This document shows positions 24,066-34,811 of a stretch of 64,000 nucleotides of DNA, piece after piece (the first letter of the stretch is position 1; every line of letters starts with the position of its first letter). The stretch comes from Diphasiastrum complanatum (lineage: Eukaryota; Streptophyta; Lycopodiopsida; Lycopodiales; Lycopodiaceae). The position numbers and the translations under genes were made by a program. Below the pieces are notes generated by a model that was not told where the DNA came from, ran no database searches, and worked only from the letters and a program-made list of their open reading frames with translations. The stretch covers positions 36,318 through 100,317 of the forward strand of contig MU831855.1 of the NCBI GenBank assembly GCA_029204225.1, in the 5' to 3' direction.

Positions 24066-25222
24066 TTGGCTTCTATTTACAGTAAGTATTCCATTTTTGG
24101 TGATATTTGGATGTTTGATCAAGTTCTAGCATGATTTTGCATTGCTTTGTTGATCAAATCTTACTAACCTTTGTTTTGTGAGTTGAACTTGTGGATCAAA
24201 AGCATATTTCAGGTCTATTGAAGATCAGAGGCTGAAAAGAAACTATTTTGGATCAGATCATAACACCTAATCATTTGTGATTGTGAGGCTTGTGCATATT
24301 CAATACTAACAATGTTCTTTTCAATCCTATTGTTGACAATCTCCATTCTTGGATGAACACTCTCCTTAAGTGGATGAAACTTCTCCTTAAGTGGATGACA
24401 AATGCTCTTTTGAGTGAGTTGTAATTCTCCTAAAGGCTGAGCAAAGCTCCCATTTGGATGAAAGATCCCCTTTTTTGGGTGAACATATTGCAAGCTCCAT
24501 TGTGAAGAGCATATTGTAAAGATTGTCATCAATTTTGGCATAAATTTTGGTGTACTTTGTTGAGCATGTAAGTAACTCTCCTTATGTAATTTGATTGGAG
24601 CATTTGCTGGAAGGTGTTAACCATTATGCAAGTGTGTTTTCAGGTTCTTAACAGGTTGAGGAACATTCTCATGTGAAGTGATCTTAGATCTACATCTAAA
24701 CACCAAGATTTGACAAGATAGTGAAGCTAGTCTTGTGATTCACTAAGTGTGCTCATTCATTCACCTCTAAATCTTGTATTTATCACTTGCTGGAGTTTAT
24801 AAACTTTTAGAAGTGTGGTTTACATGTGGTTTTACAGGTTGAATCAATATCTTAGTGTGTTGATCATATGTTGATCAAGTTTGTTCATTACTAGGTAATC
24901 TTGGCATCCTAGTTTTGGGTATTTTCTAAGAATGCAAGTAACTCTTCACACCATAACTTGATTTGGTCACTTGCTGGAAAGTTTGAGAGCTTAAGCAAGA
25001 GTGTGTTCAGGTTGGTTTGATTTTGTAATCCATTCTTAGTGTGTGCAAAGTGTTGCATGTGTTTCAATCTTCCTTTCTATGCTTGGAAACCATCTAGGTT
25101 CAAGATAGAAGTGTTTTAGGGTCCTAAATCTTCATAGATCTCTTTATCTATCATTTGTTGAGAGAAAAGTGAGTGCTAAGTGCTTTAGGACAGAACCTAA
25201 AAGTTGAAGAAACATTAGAATC
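24066..25222 (+). other. Untranslated leader of the intact Copia
   Basis: About 1.16 kb with no long frame between the PBS and the gag start. It holds three diverged copies of a ~85-bp block with the shape cttgctgga...aagtgtg...caggttg, near 24572, 24755 and 24933. Near 24350-24400 there are two copies of ctccttaagtggatgaaact. Long leaders usually hold packaging and dimerisation signals; whether these repeats do so is not known. Confidence 0.7.
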
Positions 25223-28200
25223 ATGGCTTCCAATGGTGGGATCATGCTAGAGTCTAGTGAAAGGTTGAGTTCATCAAACTACTCTACTTGGAAAGTGAGG
25301 ATGGAGTCCTTACTTGAGTTGAATGAACTCATGGACATAGTTGCAGAAATTGAAGAGAGACCTCTCACACTTCAAGAGCAACAAAGGTTTGATAAGAAGG
25401 CCAAAAGGGCTCTTCATATCATTAAAATGAATGTTACAAATGAACTTCTCAAGGAAGTTGGAAAGTGTCAAAGTGCAAGTGAGGCATGGAATGCCTTAAA
25501 GAAGCTCTTTGAATCAAAGTCCACATCTAGGGTATTGACCCTAAGGAGACAAATATTTTCTAGTAGGCAAAGAGAGGGTGAAAGTGCTCATGCATTTATC
25601 TTGAGAGTTAAGTCCCTAAGTGATGATTTAGCATGCATTGATGAGAACATAAAAGATGGTGAAATAGTCCAAGTTATGTTGAATGGTTTGCTAAATGAAC
25701 ATGCTAACCTTGTGCAAAGTTTTGCCATTCAAAGAGTCTTGCCAAGTGTGGTTGACTTGCAAGAAATCTTATTGGCTGAAGAACATAGGTTGCAATCAAA
25801 GCTTGATGGTGCATCCTTGCAAGGTGGAGGTGAAGAGGCTTTCTTCACAAAAGGCAAATTCAAGGGCAAAGGTAAAGGCAAAGGGAAATGGTCCAAAGGT
25901 GGTAACTTTGATCATGATGATCACTCTTCCTCTTCCTCTTCTACTAAGAACAATAAGTCAAAGTTCAAGTGCTTTTATTGTGGGATAAAAGTTCATTTTG
26001 CAAATGAATGTTATAAGAAGAAAAGAGAGCAAGGAGAGAGGCAAGGAAATCTTACAATAGATGAGGAAGAACATAACACATGTGAATCACTTGTTATGAC
26101 TTCAAGTTTGTTAGCCAACATAGATGATAATGATCCTTGGTGGATTGATAGTGGAGCCTCATCTCACATGACAAGACATAAGGAATACTTTACATCCTTA
26201 TTGTCTTATGAGGGAGAAGGTAACATCATCTACACTGCAAATGATGGTCAATGTGACATCAAAGGCATAGGCACTATTCCTATTTCCCTTTCAACAAATA
26301 GGAAAGCAAATCTTGAAAATGTTTTGTACATTCCTTCAATCACTAAGAATTTGCTTAGTGTAAGTCAAATGATTGACAAAGGACTTGATGTGGAGTTCAT
26401 TGGAGATGCATGTTTGATAAGTAAATGTGGATCCTTGATTGCTCAAGGTAGGAGGCATGGTAAACTTTTCAAGCTTGATGCATGTGTGATCTCTAATCAT
26501 GAAGGATGTATGGCTAGGGAGCAATTGACAAACCAAGAAGTTTGGCACAAGAGGTTGGGCCATCCCAACTTCAAATCTTTGGAGGTAATGGCAAAGAAAG
26601 AGCTTGTTCTTGGTCTCCCTAAAAGTCTTGTTGCAAACAATAGTGTTTGTGAACATTGTGCCTTGTCCAAATCTCATAGACTTGCTTATTCTAGATCTAC
26701 TTCTAGATCTAAAGAAGCTTTTCAACTTGTGCATTCTGATATTCATTCTTCTAGTACAACTAGCAATGGTGGGGCAAAGATGTATGCAACTTTCATTGAT
26801 GACTTTAGTAGGTATACTTGGATCTATCTTCTTAAAAGTAAGGATGAAGTGTTTGCTGCATTTGTCAAGTTCAAGAATGAAATGGAAAACCAATTCAATA
26901 CAAAGATCAAATGCTTAAGATCTGATAATGGAGGGGAATACACCTCAAATAGGTTCAAAGACTTTTGTATAGCACATGGGATTAAGAGGGAGATGTCTAG
27001 TCCTAGGACTCCACAACAGAATGGAGTGGCCGAGAGGAAGAATAGAACCCTTTGTGAATGTGCCAAGGCAATGAGACTACATGCTAATCTTGCTAAGTCT
27101 TTTTGGGGGGAAGCTTTAGCATGTGCTAACTATCTATGTAATAGATGGACAAGTGCTTCCTTGGATGGTAAAACTCCTCATGAGGTTCTTTATGGTAGAA
27201 GGCCGAGTGTCAAGCATTGTAGGATCTTTGGATGTACATGTTTTGTCAATATCACACTTGATGATAGAACTAAAGAAGATCCTTCATCAAAGAAGGGTGT
27301 GTTTGTTGGCTATAGTGAAGTAAGCAAGGCTTACAAAGTGTACATTCCTTCTACAAAGAAAGTTGTCATAAGTAGGGATGTCATCTTTCATGAAGAGAAT
27401 GTTTCCAATGTTGTTGATGTTGATGTTGATGTGCCTACTAATCATCATGATGTGCAAGATGTCTTGGATGAAGATGGAGATGCCACTCCAAAGCAAACTT
27501 CAAGGAAGACTCAAAGGCAAAGGGCTAAGCCATCAAGGCTAACCTATGATGAAAAAGGAAAGCAAGTGGTGGACAACTCTAACTTTGCTTTTCTTACCTC
27601 TTTTGATGAACCAACTTGTGTAGGTGAAGCAATTCAAAAGAAGGAATGGATCCAAGCCATGGATCATGAGCATCAAGCACTCATCAAAAGCAACACATGG
27701 AGGTTGGTAAAGCTTCCAAAGGACAAGAAGACAATTGGTTGTAAGTGGATCTTCAAGATCAAGACAAATCAAGATGGATCAATCAACAAGTACAAGGCAA
27801 GGTTGGTGGCAAAGGGGTATGCTCAAGAATATGGTATTGACTATGATGAGACCTTTGCACCCGTGGCAAAGATGGTAACTATTCGAATCCTAATCTCTCT
27901 TGCAACTCTTTATGATTGGGATATGTGGCAAATGGATGTTACTAATGCCTTCTTGAATGGTGATCTTGAAGAAGATATTTACATGGAGCAACCCGAGGGC
28001 TATGTTTCACATGATGAGCCTAATCATGTGTGCTATCTCCAAAAGAGTTTGTATGGGCTAAAGCAAGCACCAAGGAGTTGGTATGCTAAGCTCAATTCCT
28101 TCTTACTTTCTCAAAACTTTGTTATGAGTGAGTATGATCATTCTCTCTACTTTAGATTGAATGAAAATGATATCACTTTACTTTTGATCTATGTTGATGA

Positions 28201-29176
28201 CATTATCTTAAGTGGTGGTAACAATCTAGATATAGATGAAATCAAGATGGCACTCAAAAGAGAGTTTGAAATTCAAGATCTTGGTAAACTTCATTATATC
28301 TTAGGAATAGAGATTATTAGAACTTCTAAATCTACATTCATATGTCAAGAAAAGTATGTTAACTCTATTCTAAAAAGGTTTCATATGGAAGATTGTAAAG
28401 TTGTTTCTACTCCTATGGAATCAAATGTAAAGCTAACTACAAGAAGTAATGAAAGATCCTTCAAGGACATTACTCTCTATAGAAAGCTAATAGGATCTCT
28501 TATATGGTTAACCATCACAAGACCTGATCTAAGCTTTGTGGTTGGTAAACTAAGTCAATTTATGCAAGATCCTAGTGAGGCTCATTGGAAGCTAGGAAAG
28601 AGAGTACTTAGATACATCTCGGGATCTAGAGATTTTGGCATCTTGTATGGAGGTACTACACCTAACCTTTGTGGATTTTCAGATTCAGATTTTGCAGGTG
28701 ATCAAATGGATAGGAAGTCAACAAGTGCCTTTGCAATCTATCTTGGAGATGGAGTGGTCTCATGGCTATCAAAGAAGCAACCAACTATCTCTCTATCTTC
28801 CACCGAAGCCGAGTACAAGGCATTAACAACATGCACCAAGGAGATTCTTTGGATCAAGAGGATGTTATTGGATCTTCACTTGCTGGAACCAGAGAAGACT
28901 CCAATCATACTTTGTGATAACCTTTCAGCCCAAAGCTTGGCAAGCAATCCTGTTTTTCATGCAAGGAGCAAGCACATTGAGATTGCTCACCATTTTGTGA
29001 GAGATCAAGTCATTGCCAAAGAGGTGGAGCTTCAACATGTCTCTTCAAAGGAGTGTGTGGCTGATATCTTCACCAAACCATTGGGAAAGGACCTATATTT
29101 AATGCATAGATCTAATCTTGGAATGTGCTCAAAGACTATGTTGAAACTAGCATCCAATGTTGAAGAGGGAGTGTGA
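25223..29176 (+). CDS. Copia gag-pol polyprotein, intact
   Basis: 1317 residues, no stop or frameshift. In order: gag N-terminus (SNYSTWKVRMESLL, about residue 20); one CX2CX4HX4C zinc knuckle at 250-263; aspartic protease DSGASSHM (catalytic Asp 309); GAG-pre-integrase (VWHKRLGHPNF); integrase with Asp 506, Asp 568 and Glu 604 (35 residues between the last two, a DD35E core); RT with YVDD at 990-993; RNase H with FSDSDFAGD, STEAEY (Glu 1195) and LCDN; and the KHIEI...ADIFTKPL tail. The domain order protease-integrase-RT-RNase H defines Ty1/Copia. The stop TGA lies two bases inside the right LTR. Gag has a Lys/Gly-rich basic run before the knuckle, likely for RNA binding. The first ATG, 173 codons before any other domain landmark of this size, matches the gag start of its relatives (MAS.GG..LE.SERL). 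Confidence 0.96.
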   Translation: MASNGGIMLESSERLSSSNYSTWKVRMESLLELNELMDIVAEIEERPLTLQEQQRFDKKAKRALHIIKMNVTNELLKEVGKCQSASEAWNALKKLFESKSTSRVLTLRRQIFSSRQREGESAHAFILRVKSLSDDLACIDENIKDGEIVQVMLNGLLNEHANLVQSFAIQRVLPSVVDLQEILLAEEHRLQSKLDGASLQGGGEEAFFTKGKFKGKGKGKGKWSKGGNFDHDDHSSSSSSTKNNKSKFKCFYCGIKVHFANECYKKKREQGERQGNLTIDEEEHNTCESLVMTSSLLANIDDNDPWWIDSGASSHMTRHKEYFTSLLSYEGEGNIIYTANDGQCDIKGIGTIPISLSTNRKANLENVLYIPSITKNLLSVSQMIDKGLDVEFIGDACLISKCGSLIAQGRRHGKLFKLDACVISNHEGCMAREQLTNQEVWHKRLGHPNFKSLEVMAKKELVLGLPKSLVANNSVCEHCALSKSHRLAYSRSTSRSKEAFQLVHSDIHSSSTTSNGGAKMYATFIDDFSRYTWIYLLKSKDEVFAAFVKFKNEMENQFNTKIKCLRSDNGGEYTSNRFKDFCIAHGIKREMSSPRTPQQNGVAERKNRTLCECAKAMRLHANLAKSFWGEALACANYLCNRWTSASLDGKTPHEVLYGRRPSVKHCRIFGCTCFVNITLDDRTKEDPSSKKGVFVGYSEVSKAYKVYIPSTKKVVISRDVIFHEENVSNVVDVDVDVPTNHHDVQDVLDEDGDATPKQTSRKTQRQRAKPSRLTYDEKGKQVVDNSNFAFLTSFDEPTCVGEAIQKKEWIQAMDHEHQALIKSNTWRLVKLPKDKKTIGCKWIFKIKTNQDGSINKYKARLVAKGYAQEYGIDYDETFAPVAKMVTIRILISLATLYDWDMWQMDVTNAFLNGDLEEDIYMEQPEGYVSHDEPNHVCYLQKSLYGLKQAPRSWYAKLNSFLLSQNFVMSEYDHSLYFRLNENDITLLLIYVDDIILSGGNNLDIDEIKMALKREFEIQDLGKLHYILGIEIIRTSKSTFICQEKYVNSILKRFHMEDCKVVSTPMESNVKLTTRSNERSFKDITLYRKLIGSLIWLTITRPDLSFVVGKLSQFMQDPSEAHWKLGKRVLRYISGSRDFGILYGGTTPNLCGFSDSDFAGDQMDRKSTSAFAIYLGDGVVSWLSKKQPTISLSSTEAEYKALTTCTKEILWIKRMLLDLHLLEPEKTPIILCDNLSAQSLASNPVFHARSKHIEIAHHFVRDQVIAKEVELQHVSSKECVADIFTKPLGKDLYLMHRSNLGMCSKTMLKLASNVEEGV
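29162..29171 (+). other. Polypurine tract
   Basis: gaagagggag directly before the right LTR, the expected primer site for plus-strand synthesis. It also encodes the last codons of the polyprotein (EEG). Confidence 0.85.
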
Positions 29177-29826
29177 AAATTGTCAACATTTCCTAGCTAG
29201 TTTGAGGCCTAAATTGGCTAAAATTGTAAATAGTTTTGGTTCTGGAGTTTCACACGTGTGAACCAGGCCACAATGTTTTTATTTACTGTATTTTTTCAGT
29301 ATGATGAAGTGTCAAACTTCATACCCTTCAAAATGAGACCATTTTGATGTATTTTGGTCATATAAGCCATTTTTAGCTATTTTTCCTATATAGGGAATAT
29401 CTAGGGTCAAGTACCTTCTAGAGAGAGGAGAGAGAGTCATCTTCCTCATCCATAAATAGTAGGGAAGTCGTGGAAAACAGGTTGGAGAAACCTTTTGTAT
29501 GCTTCATTGAGATCAATAGATCATTGTCATTGTTTCTTCCTCCATTGAGAGCATTGTTGTGTGTATTGTCTTCAAGCTATTGTGTATGATCTTAGGTGCT
29601 TTCCAAAAGTGATAGGCTGATGTATTATGGACTGTATAATGTTATTTTGGGCCGCACTTGATGTTTATGGAAGTTTCCATTTGTGATAAATGCTTTTTGA
29701 TCAAGTTCTTTGCATTCTAGGTAGCATAGAATGTGTTGCCAATTCCTAGCTTATGTAGTTTGGAGTGCAAGCATTCAAGCCAATGATCTTGGAGTTTAGA
29801 TCCACTTAGGATCTGTATTTTTCACA
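29172..29826 (+). repeat. Right (3') LTR of the intact Copia
   Basis: 655 bp, one substitution relative to the left LTR. It contains the polyprotein stop codon at 29174-29176 and is followed by the target duplication gatgg. Confidence 0.95.
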
Positions 29827-29831
29827 GATGG
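29827..29831 (+). repeat. Target site duplication, right copy (GATGG)
   Basis: Matches 23391-23395 exactly. Confidence 0.95.
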
Positions 29832-31735
29832 CACCGAAGAAATGCCAGCAACTACAGACAAGGAGCTACGTGAATGGAGTGAAAAGGATGACAAGGCAGT
29901 AGTCGTGTTGTCATCATCCATCGAAGATAGTCTCACACTTGACCTGGCTACACTCTCCAATGCAAGAGAGATGTGGGATACCTTACTCATAAGGTTTCAG
30001 ACAAAATCACGTAGTCAGATCATGCTTCTTGAAGATCAGCTGACAAACCTGCAATGGGATGGCAAAGACCTCACCTCCTTTATCAGAAAGATGAAGGATT
30101 TGTTTCTTTCATTACACAATGTCGGGGCAGAGATTGCAGTATCAACAGAAAAGCAGCTTACCTACCTGCTACGAGCTTTACCAAGATCCTTCAAGACAAC
30201 CCGAACATTGCTAGCAAAGGATCCAGCTATGACACTCGAAAAGGCAGTGATCGAGATTCGAGAAGAAGTCGAAGCTCATGAGCACCTTGATCACAAAGAC
30301 ACTTCTGACCAAGCTCTCTACAACAACAAGGAAAAGCCAAAAAAGCAGTTCAAGCCTAAGAGGGAGTCAAACCAAAGGCAAGATCGAGAGCAGCAAGCAG
30401 AGGGAGCCAACAAAGGTAGATGGAAGAATAAAGAAAAGCCCAAATAGCAGAATGGCGACAAGAAAGTATGTGTGAGATGCAGACGCGAAGGACATACTAT
30501 CGATTCGTGCTGGCTCAATCCAAAGATTGAGTGTATCCATTGTCACAAGAAGGGTCATGCAGCCATGGACTATTACCAAAACCCAAGAAACAAACAAGCT
30601 CAAGGTAGACGGGAGAACAATAATAGTTTGTCCTACGTCGAAGAGCCAGAAAGCTCGAAGATGGGCGAAGAAAGATCGAATCATGAAAATTCAACCGTCT
30701 GTATTTGTGCAGACATGTGTGTAGTATCGACACCTGACACACAAAAGGTAATCCTTGATTCAGGAGCTACCTCACACTTCGTTACATCAAGTCGGAAAAT
30801 GTTTGACTTTTGGAGTGTAGATCCATCAAGATTTATTATTCTTGGAGACGGACCAAAACATCAAGTGAATGGTATTGGTTCGGTATGGCTCAACACAAAC
30901 GGTAGAGACAAACGACTCAAAGACGTTCTGTTTGTACCTACACTACATCAGGACTTGCTATCAGTAGCAAGAATAGCATATGCTGGGATGTGTGTGACGT
31001 TCTCAGACGAAGCATGCAATGTCGTTGATGCAAGCACCAGTACATTGATTACACAAGGTAGAAGAAAAGACAATCTGTATCACTTGAAGGTACGCCTACT
31101 TGCAGATCAAGTACATCAAACCCATGATGATTTGTCAGATATTCTATGGCACAGGAGACTATGCCATATGAACTCAATGGCATTGTATCAAGCAAGCCAT
31201 CATGGAGCTATCACAGGGGTGAGCATCTCGAATGCAACCAGTTCGATGACCTGTGATGCATGTATAAAAGGTAAGATGTCATGTACTCCTTTTGTCAAAG
31301 ACTTCTGCAGAACAACAAAGATTTTGGAGCTAGTACATTCGGACATCTGTGGACCTTTTGACGTGATCTCCGTAGGAGGCTCGAAGTACTATATCACCTT
31401 TATTGATGATTACAGTAAGTTCGCCCGAGTCTACTTCATTCACAATAAATCAGATGCATTTGACAAGTTCACAGAATATGTGAGCTGGGCAGAAAGATGC
31501 ACAGGAAACAAGGTGAAGCAGATCAGAACACATCAAGGTGGAGAATACATCTCAAACTGATTCACTGATTTCTGCAATGATCGAGAAATCATTCACAGAA
31601 GGACAACATCCTATACACCGCAGCACAATGGTGCTGCATAAAGAAAGAACTGGATTCTCATGGAAGCCGCTAAATGCATGATGGCCTATTTGAAGGCTCC
31701 AAGAGTGCTGTGATGGGGCAAGGGAGATAGAAGAA
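29827..31735 (+). pseudogene. Gag-protease-integrase of the older Copia, right of the insertion
   Basis: Continues the gag begun at 23280: MPATTDKELREWSEKDDKAV (from 29842), then LLRALPRSFKTTRTLL. Gag ends with two zinc knuckles (CVRCRREGHTIDSC and CIHCHKKGHAAMDY, the last Cys replaced by Tyr), separated from the earlier part by a stop near 30446. Protease follows (ILDSGATSHFV, near 30762), GAG-pre-integrase (LWHRRLCHMN) and integrase (VHSDICGPF, FIDDYSKFARVYF, then THQGGEYISN and a stop at 31558). Beyond it the integrase still reads HRRTTSYTPQHNGAA before a stop. Similarity is lost near 31735, with the integrase end, RT and RNase H missing here. A tail that could belong to the same element is at 43.9-44.1 kb. 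Confidence 0.85.
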
Positions 31736-33302
31736 CGTGAACGGAGAAGAGAGCAGGAATATTGCGAAATAGCTCTCACATTCTAATCACCTGCTAAATG
31801 CAAAAACCAGTCTAATAGACAACTTATGCTAAATCTTATCATAGCTTTAAGTGTTCTAATTGCCCAGAAGGATCTTAAAAATTAAATCATACTCTGAAAC
31901 TAGAGCACAATCCACCGAAGAGATTAGAGATGGTTTGTATGTGGTACTACTGAAATCAGATTTATCGTGAAGTATAGTTCTAAAGTAAATGGAAGAGTAG
32001 TATGATAATGCGAGTTCCTCAAGCGTCAAAGGCAGCCATCATCTGATCAGAAACTGAGGAGTCGTAGACATCTGTGTTCTGATCAGAGTGAGTAAACAAG
32101 CGCGATCAAACAACAATGAAAGTGCATTCAATCACAACAAGCATTCATCTATGTTGTACACAAATAAAAGCAAGTTGCTGCTATATTACACTGAAGCACA
32201 ATACAAAATCTATATATACTAAAAGAAAAGTGGTTTCCGGGCAGCTCACGCTGCCTACAGATTGTGGTTTGATGAATTACAAGCGTGGAAGGTAGTTAAA
32301 AGCACAATCATTAGAACGGCCGTCGGAACTCTGCGGTTGATCTGTTGATTTGAATCGCAGTAAGCTGATTTTGCTTCCTAAGTATTTAATGTTTTTTCAA
32401 AATTCTGACGTTCCTGAGAGATTAGTTGGAAGAAAAAGTTTATAGATATGTTGAAGAGCTATTTAATATTGCTTTTCTTGGCCTTTAATCTCGCATGAGA
32501 CTGTCGGTTCTGTTTCAGCTTTTAACCCTGTTGCGCACCGCTCAATGGTGCACAATGGACGATATCTCAAGTTGTAGAAAATGAATCCAATTGTTATTAG
32601 TATTTATGATGTTTTCGTTGCCTTCTCTTCTCTTCATTTTTGTCCTCACTTGTCAAGTAAGAAGAATAAAATGGCATTTCAACGTCTCCCTCTTGCAAGC
32701 TTGGATATACTATTTATAATTCAGTTACTATTGGCATACTGATCGGAAGACTTCTGTTCCATAATAATCATTCCTCTGGCATGTGAATGTTCTTAATCGC
32801 ATGCTCGTATTGGGAGAAATTCAGCTTATGGCAACAATCCGATCAGAGCTCAGATGATCATACACTCATGTGTGGATGACGGTTGCTGGATTGGTTTATT
32901 TCTTATTAAGAAACGAAGCTTTTTTAATATTTGCTTTTTGAAAATTGTAACCTGCTGAGTCGATTTTTCCTCAAAAAAAGGTTTTCACTGGAGAGACACA
33001 CCTAATCAGCTGCGGATTTGTTTTTGAAGGATCACGACATATGACACTGCATATCTTGGGGTAGATCTTCTAGAGAGTTAGGAGATTCATGGATCAGGAC
33101 TTTGAAGTACAGCCAGATCAAAGCAACCCCTACTTTGCAAAGCAGCTGAAACGAGGATGAAGGTTACCAACTGGGGGCCATGCTATTCTGCTACTTGCTT
33201 TAGAGATGGCAGTATCAATACTGTTTCAGCTTCGACGGACATATGCGTCTCCTGCACCACTTTCTACAGCTTAGCTCCCATTTACAAGCGTATAAATGGA
33301 GA

Positions 33303-33345
<43 letters not shown>

Positions 33346-33661
33346 ATTGCTGAAAGGGCTTTCTACCCGACCCAACTTTCCATGGCATCTAGTGGAAGGC
33401 ACTATACTATGTGATTGAAAACATTATCAGTAGCTAGACAGGTGCATTGTGATCTAGAAAGCTTGCAATGTAGTTCCATGTAGTTTTCTTTTCCCCTGAG
33501 TTGTGCTCAATATGTGCCGATTCTGTTTTGAATGTTCCCTCTGACTTGTTACAGGATTGTCGTGAAAGCCAATTCAGGGAATTTTGGTTATCTCGGAATG
33601 AAATAATTTTGGAGATGCTTTGTTGGAGGAATTCTTCCATTATTTGTCTTCTTCTTTAACC
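31736..33661. other. Intergenic sequence without a recognisable gene
   Basis: No protein similarity in any frame. It holds a (TC)n microsatellite at 33307-33343; the 85-codon frame at 33157-33414 runs through that repeat and is not supported. The end near 33638-33660 carries a partial tail of the tandem unit described next. Confidence 0.45.
33307..33343. repeat. (TC)n microsatellite
   Basis: About 18 TC units without interruption. Confidence 0.95.
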
Positions 33662-34097
33662 CAACGGGGTTGGCTCAACTGGTTAGCTTGGCATCCAAAG
33701 TTTCTTTGGTCCCAGGTTCGAACCTCCCCTTGGAAACCAAGAAGCATTATTTGTCTTCTTAAAACCAAAAACCAAGAAGCATTATTTGTCTTCACCTACC
33801 CAACGGGGTTGGCTCAGTTGGTTGGCTTGGCATCCAAAGTTTCTTTGGTCCCAAGTTCGAGCCTCCTCTTGGAAACCAAGAAGCATTATTTGTCTTCACC
33901 CAACGGGGTTGGCTCAACTGGTTAGCTTGGCATCCAAAGTTTCTTTGGTCCCAGGTTCGAGCCTCCCCTTGGAAACCAAGAAGCATTATTTGTCTTCGTC
34001 CAACGGGGTTGGCTCAGTTGGTTAGCTTGACATCCAAAGTTTCCTTGGTCTCAGGTTCGAGCCTCCCCTTGGAAACCAAGAAGCATTATTTGTCTTC
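33662..34097 (+). repeat. Tandem array of four ~100-bp tRNA-like (SINE-head-like) units
   Basis: Units start (caacggggttggctca) at 33662, 33801, 33901 and 34001. The last three are spaced exactly 100 bp apart; the first is followed by an extra ~39 bp that partly repeats the unit's own tail (aagcattatttgtcttc). Each unit has a match to the pol III A box (tggctcaactgg or tggctcagttgg) and, about 40 bases later, a B-box match (ggttcgaacc or ggttcgagcc; agttcgagcc in unit 2). ggggtt near the start can pair with the cccc after the B box, but the T-stem does not fold, so these are not functional tRNAs. The frames running through the array are by-products of repetition. Confidence 0.75.
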
Positions 34098-34811
34098 AGG
34101 TACTACCTCATTGAATGTTTGTGAGGTTTGAAAGAAGTTGACTGTACAGAAGATGAATTATAGATAAAATCGCTCCAGGAGCTAAATTATGGATTGGCCC
34201 CCCGAGGAGCTTCGATACTTCAGCACAAGCTTTTTTGTGACCCTTTGGCTCGGAGTGTTATTCATTTTCTTCAATTGACTTAGTTAAGATTTTTGACTGA
34301 CGGAAATTTGTTCGGTTACTGAATGCATTAATCATATAGCAATATGTGTTTTGTAATATGACGGGGTTAATTGTGCTTATGCCTGATTCTCAAAAGCGTC
34401 TAGCAAAAAATTTCATCTGAAATTGCTCTCTTATAACAACTTGAACTGGAGTTTTGGCTGGGCAACAACGAATTGGTAAGGCTCTATGAGCAGTTGGGAA
34501 GTGTAGGGTATGAAATGTTCCAACTTGCTTGCACCAGCAATAAAAAGTGATGGTAAAGTTTTTGGGCTCTCTTTACGTACCAGAGTTTCATATTATTATT
34601 TACTTTTGGCAGATATTGTGAAATATTTTTCCTTAATAAATTTTAACCCTTAGTGGGCGGCATACCATCACAAATAGCATATGCGACAACATTTTTTAAG
34701 TCATTCTATATGTGTAGTAATTGGCTCGATCATGCACTTGACATGACATTTTGAAGCCCACCTATCATTCTCCTGCTAGATTATAATAGAATAAACTGGA
34801 GCCCCAAGAGT
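34098..34811. other. Intergenic, nothing recognised
   Basis: AT-rich spacer between the tandem array and the next Copia fragment. No coding or RNA feature was seen. Confidence 0.4.

Larger units (their letters stand above)
23396..29826 (+). mobile_element. Complete, recently inserted Ty1/Copia retrotransposon (6,431 bp)
   Basis: All expected parts are present and undamaged: two 655-bp LTRs in direct orientation, a PBS directly after the left LTR, a 1.16-kb leader, one 1317-codon gag-pol frame, a polypurine tract and a GATGG target duplication. On direct comparison the LTRs differ at one position (c at 23866, t at 29642), so insertion was recent on an evolutionary scale. LTR termini are tgtgaaaa and ttttcaca, an 8-base perfect inverted pair. 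It sits within the gag of an older Copia. A diverged relative is at 34.8-37.0 kb (plus) and a more distant one at 39.8-42.3 kb (minus). Nothing in the sequence argues against it being autonomous; activity is not shown. Confidence 0.95.

Noticed and set aside
33662-33740. Functional tRNA gene
   Set aside because: A and B boxes are present, but the T-stem and acceptor stem do not pair over their full length and no sensible anticodon arm is formed.
33620-34025. Two open frames of 79-101 codons over the tRNA-like array
   Set aside because: They stay open only because the unit is repeated; the 100-bp period shifts frame between units, and the peptide is the same phrase in different frames.
33662-34097. 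CRISPR-like array of direct repeats
   Set aside because: The units are contiguous, with no variable spacers, and the surrounding DNA is plant nuclear sequence.
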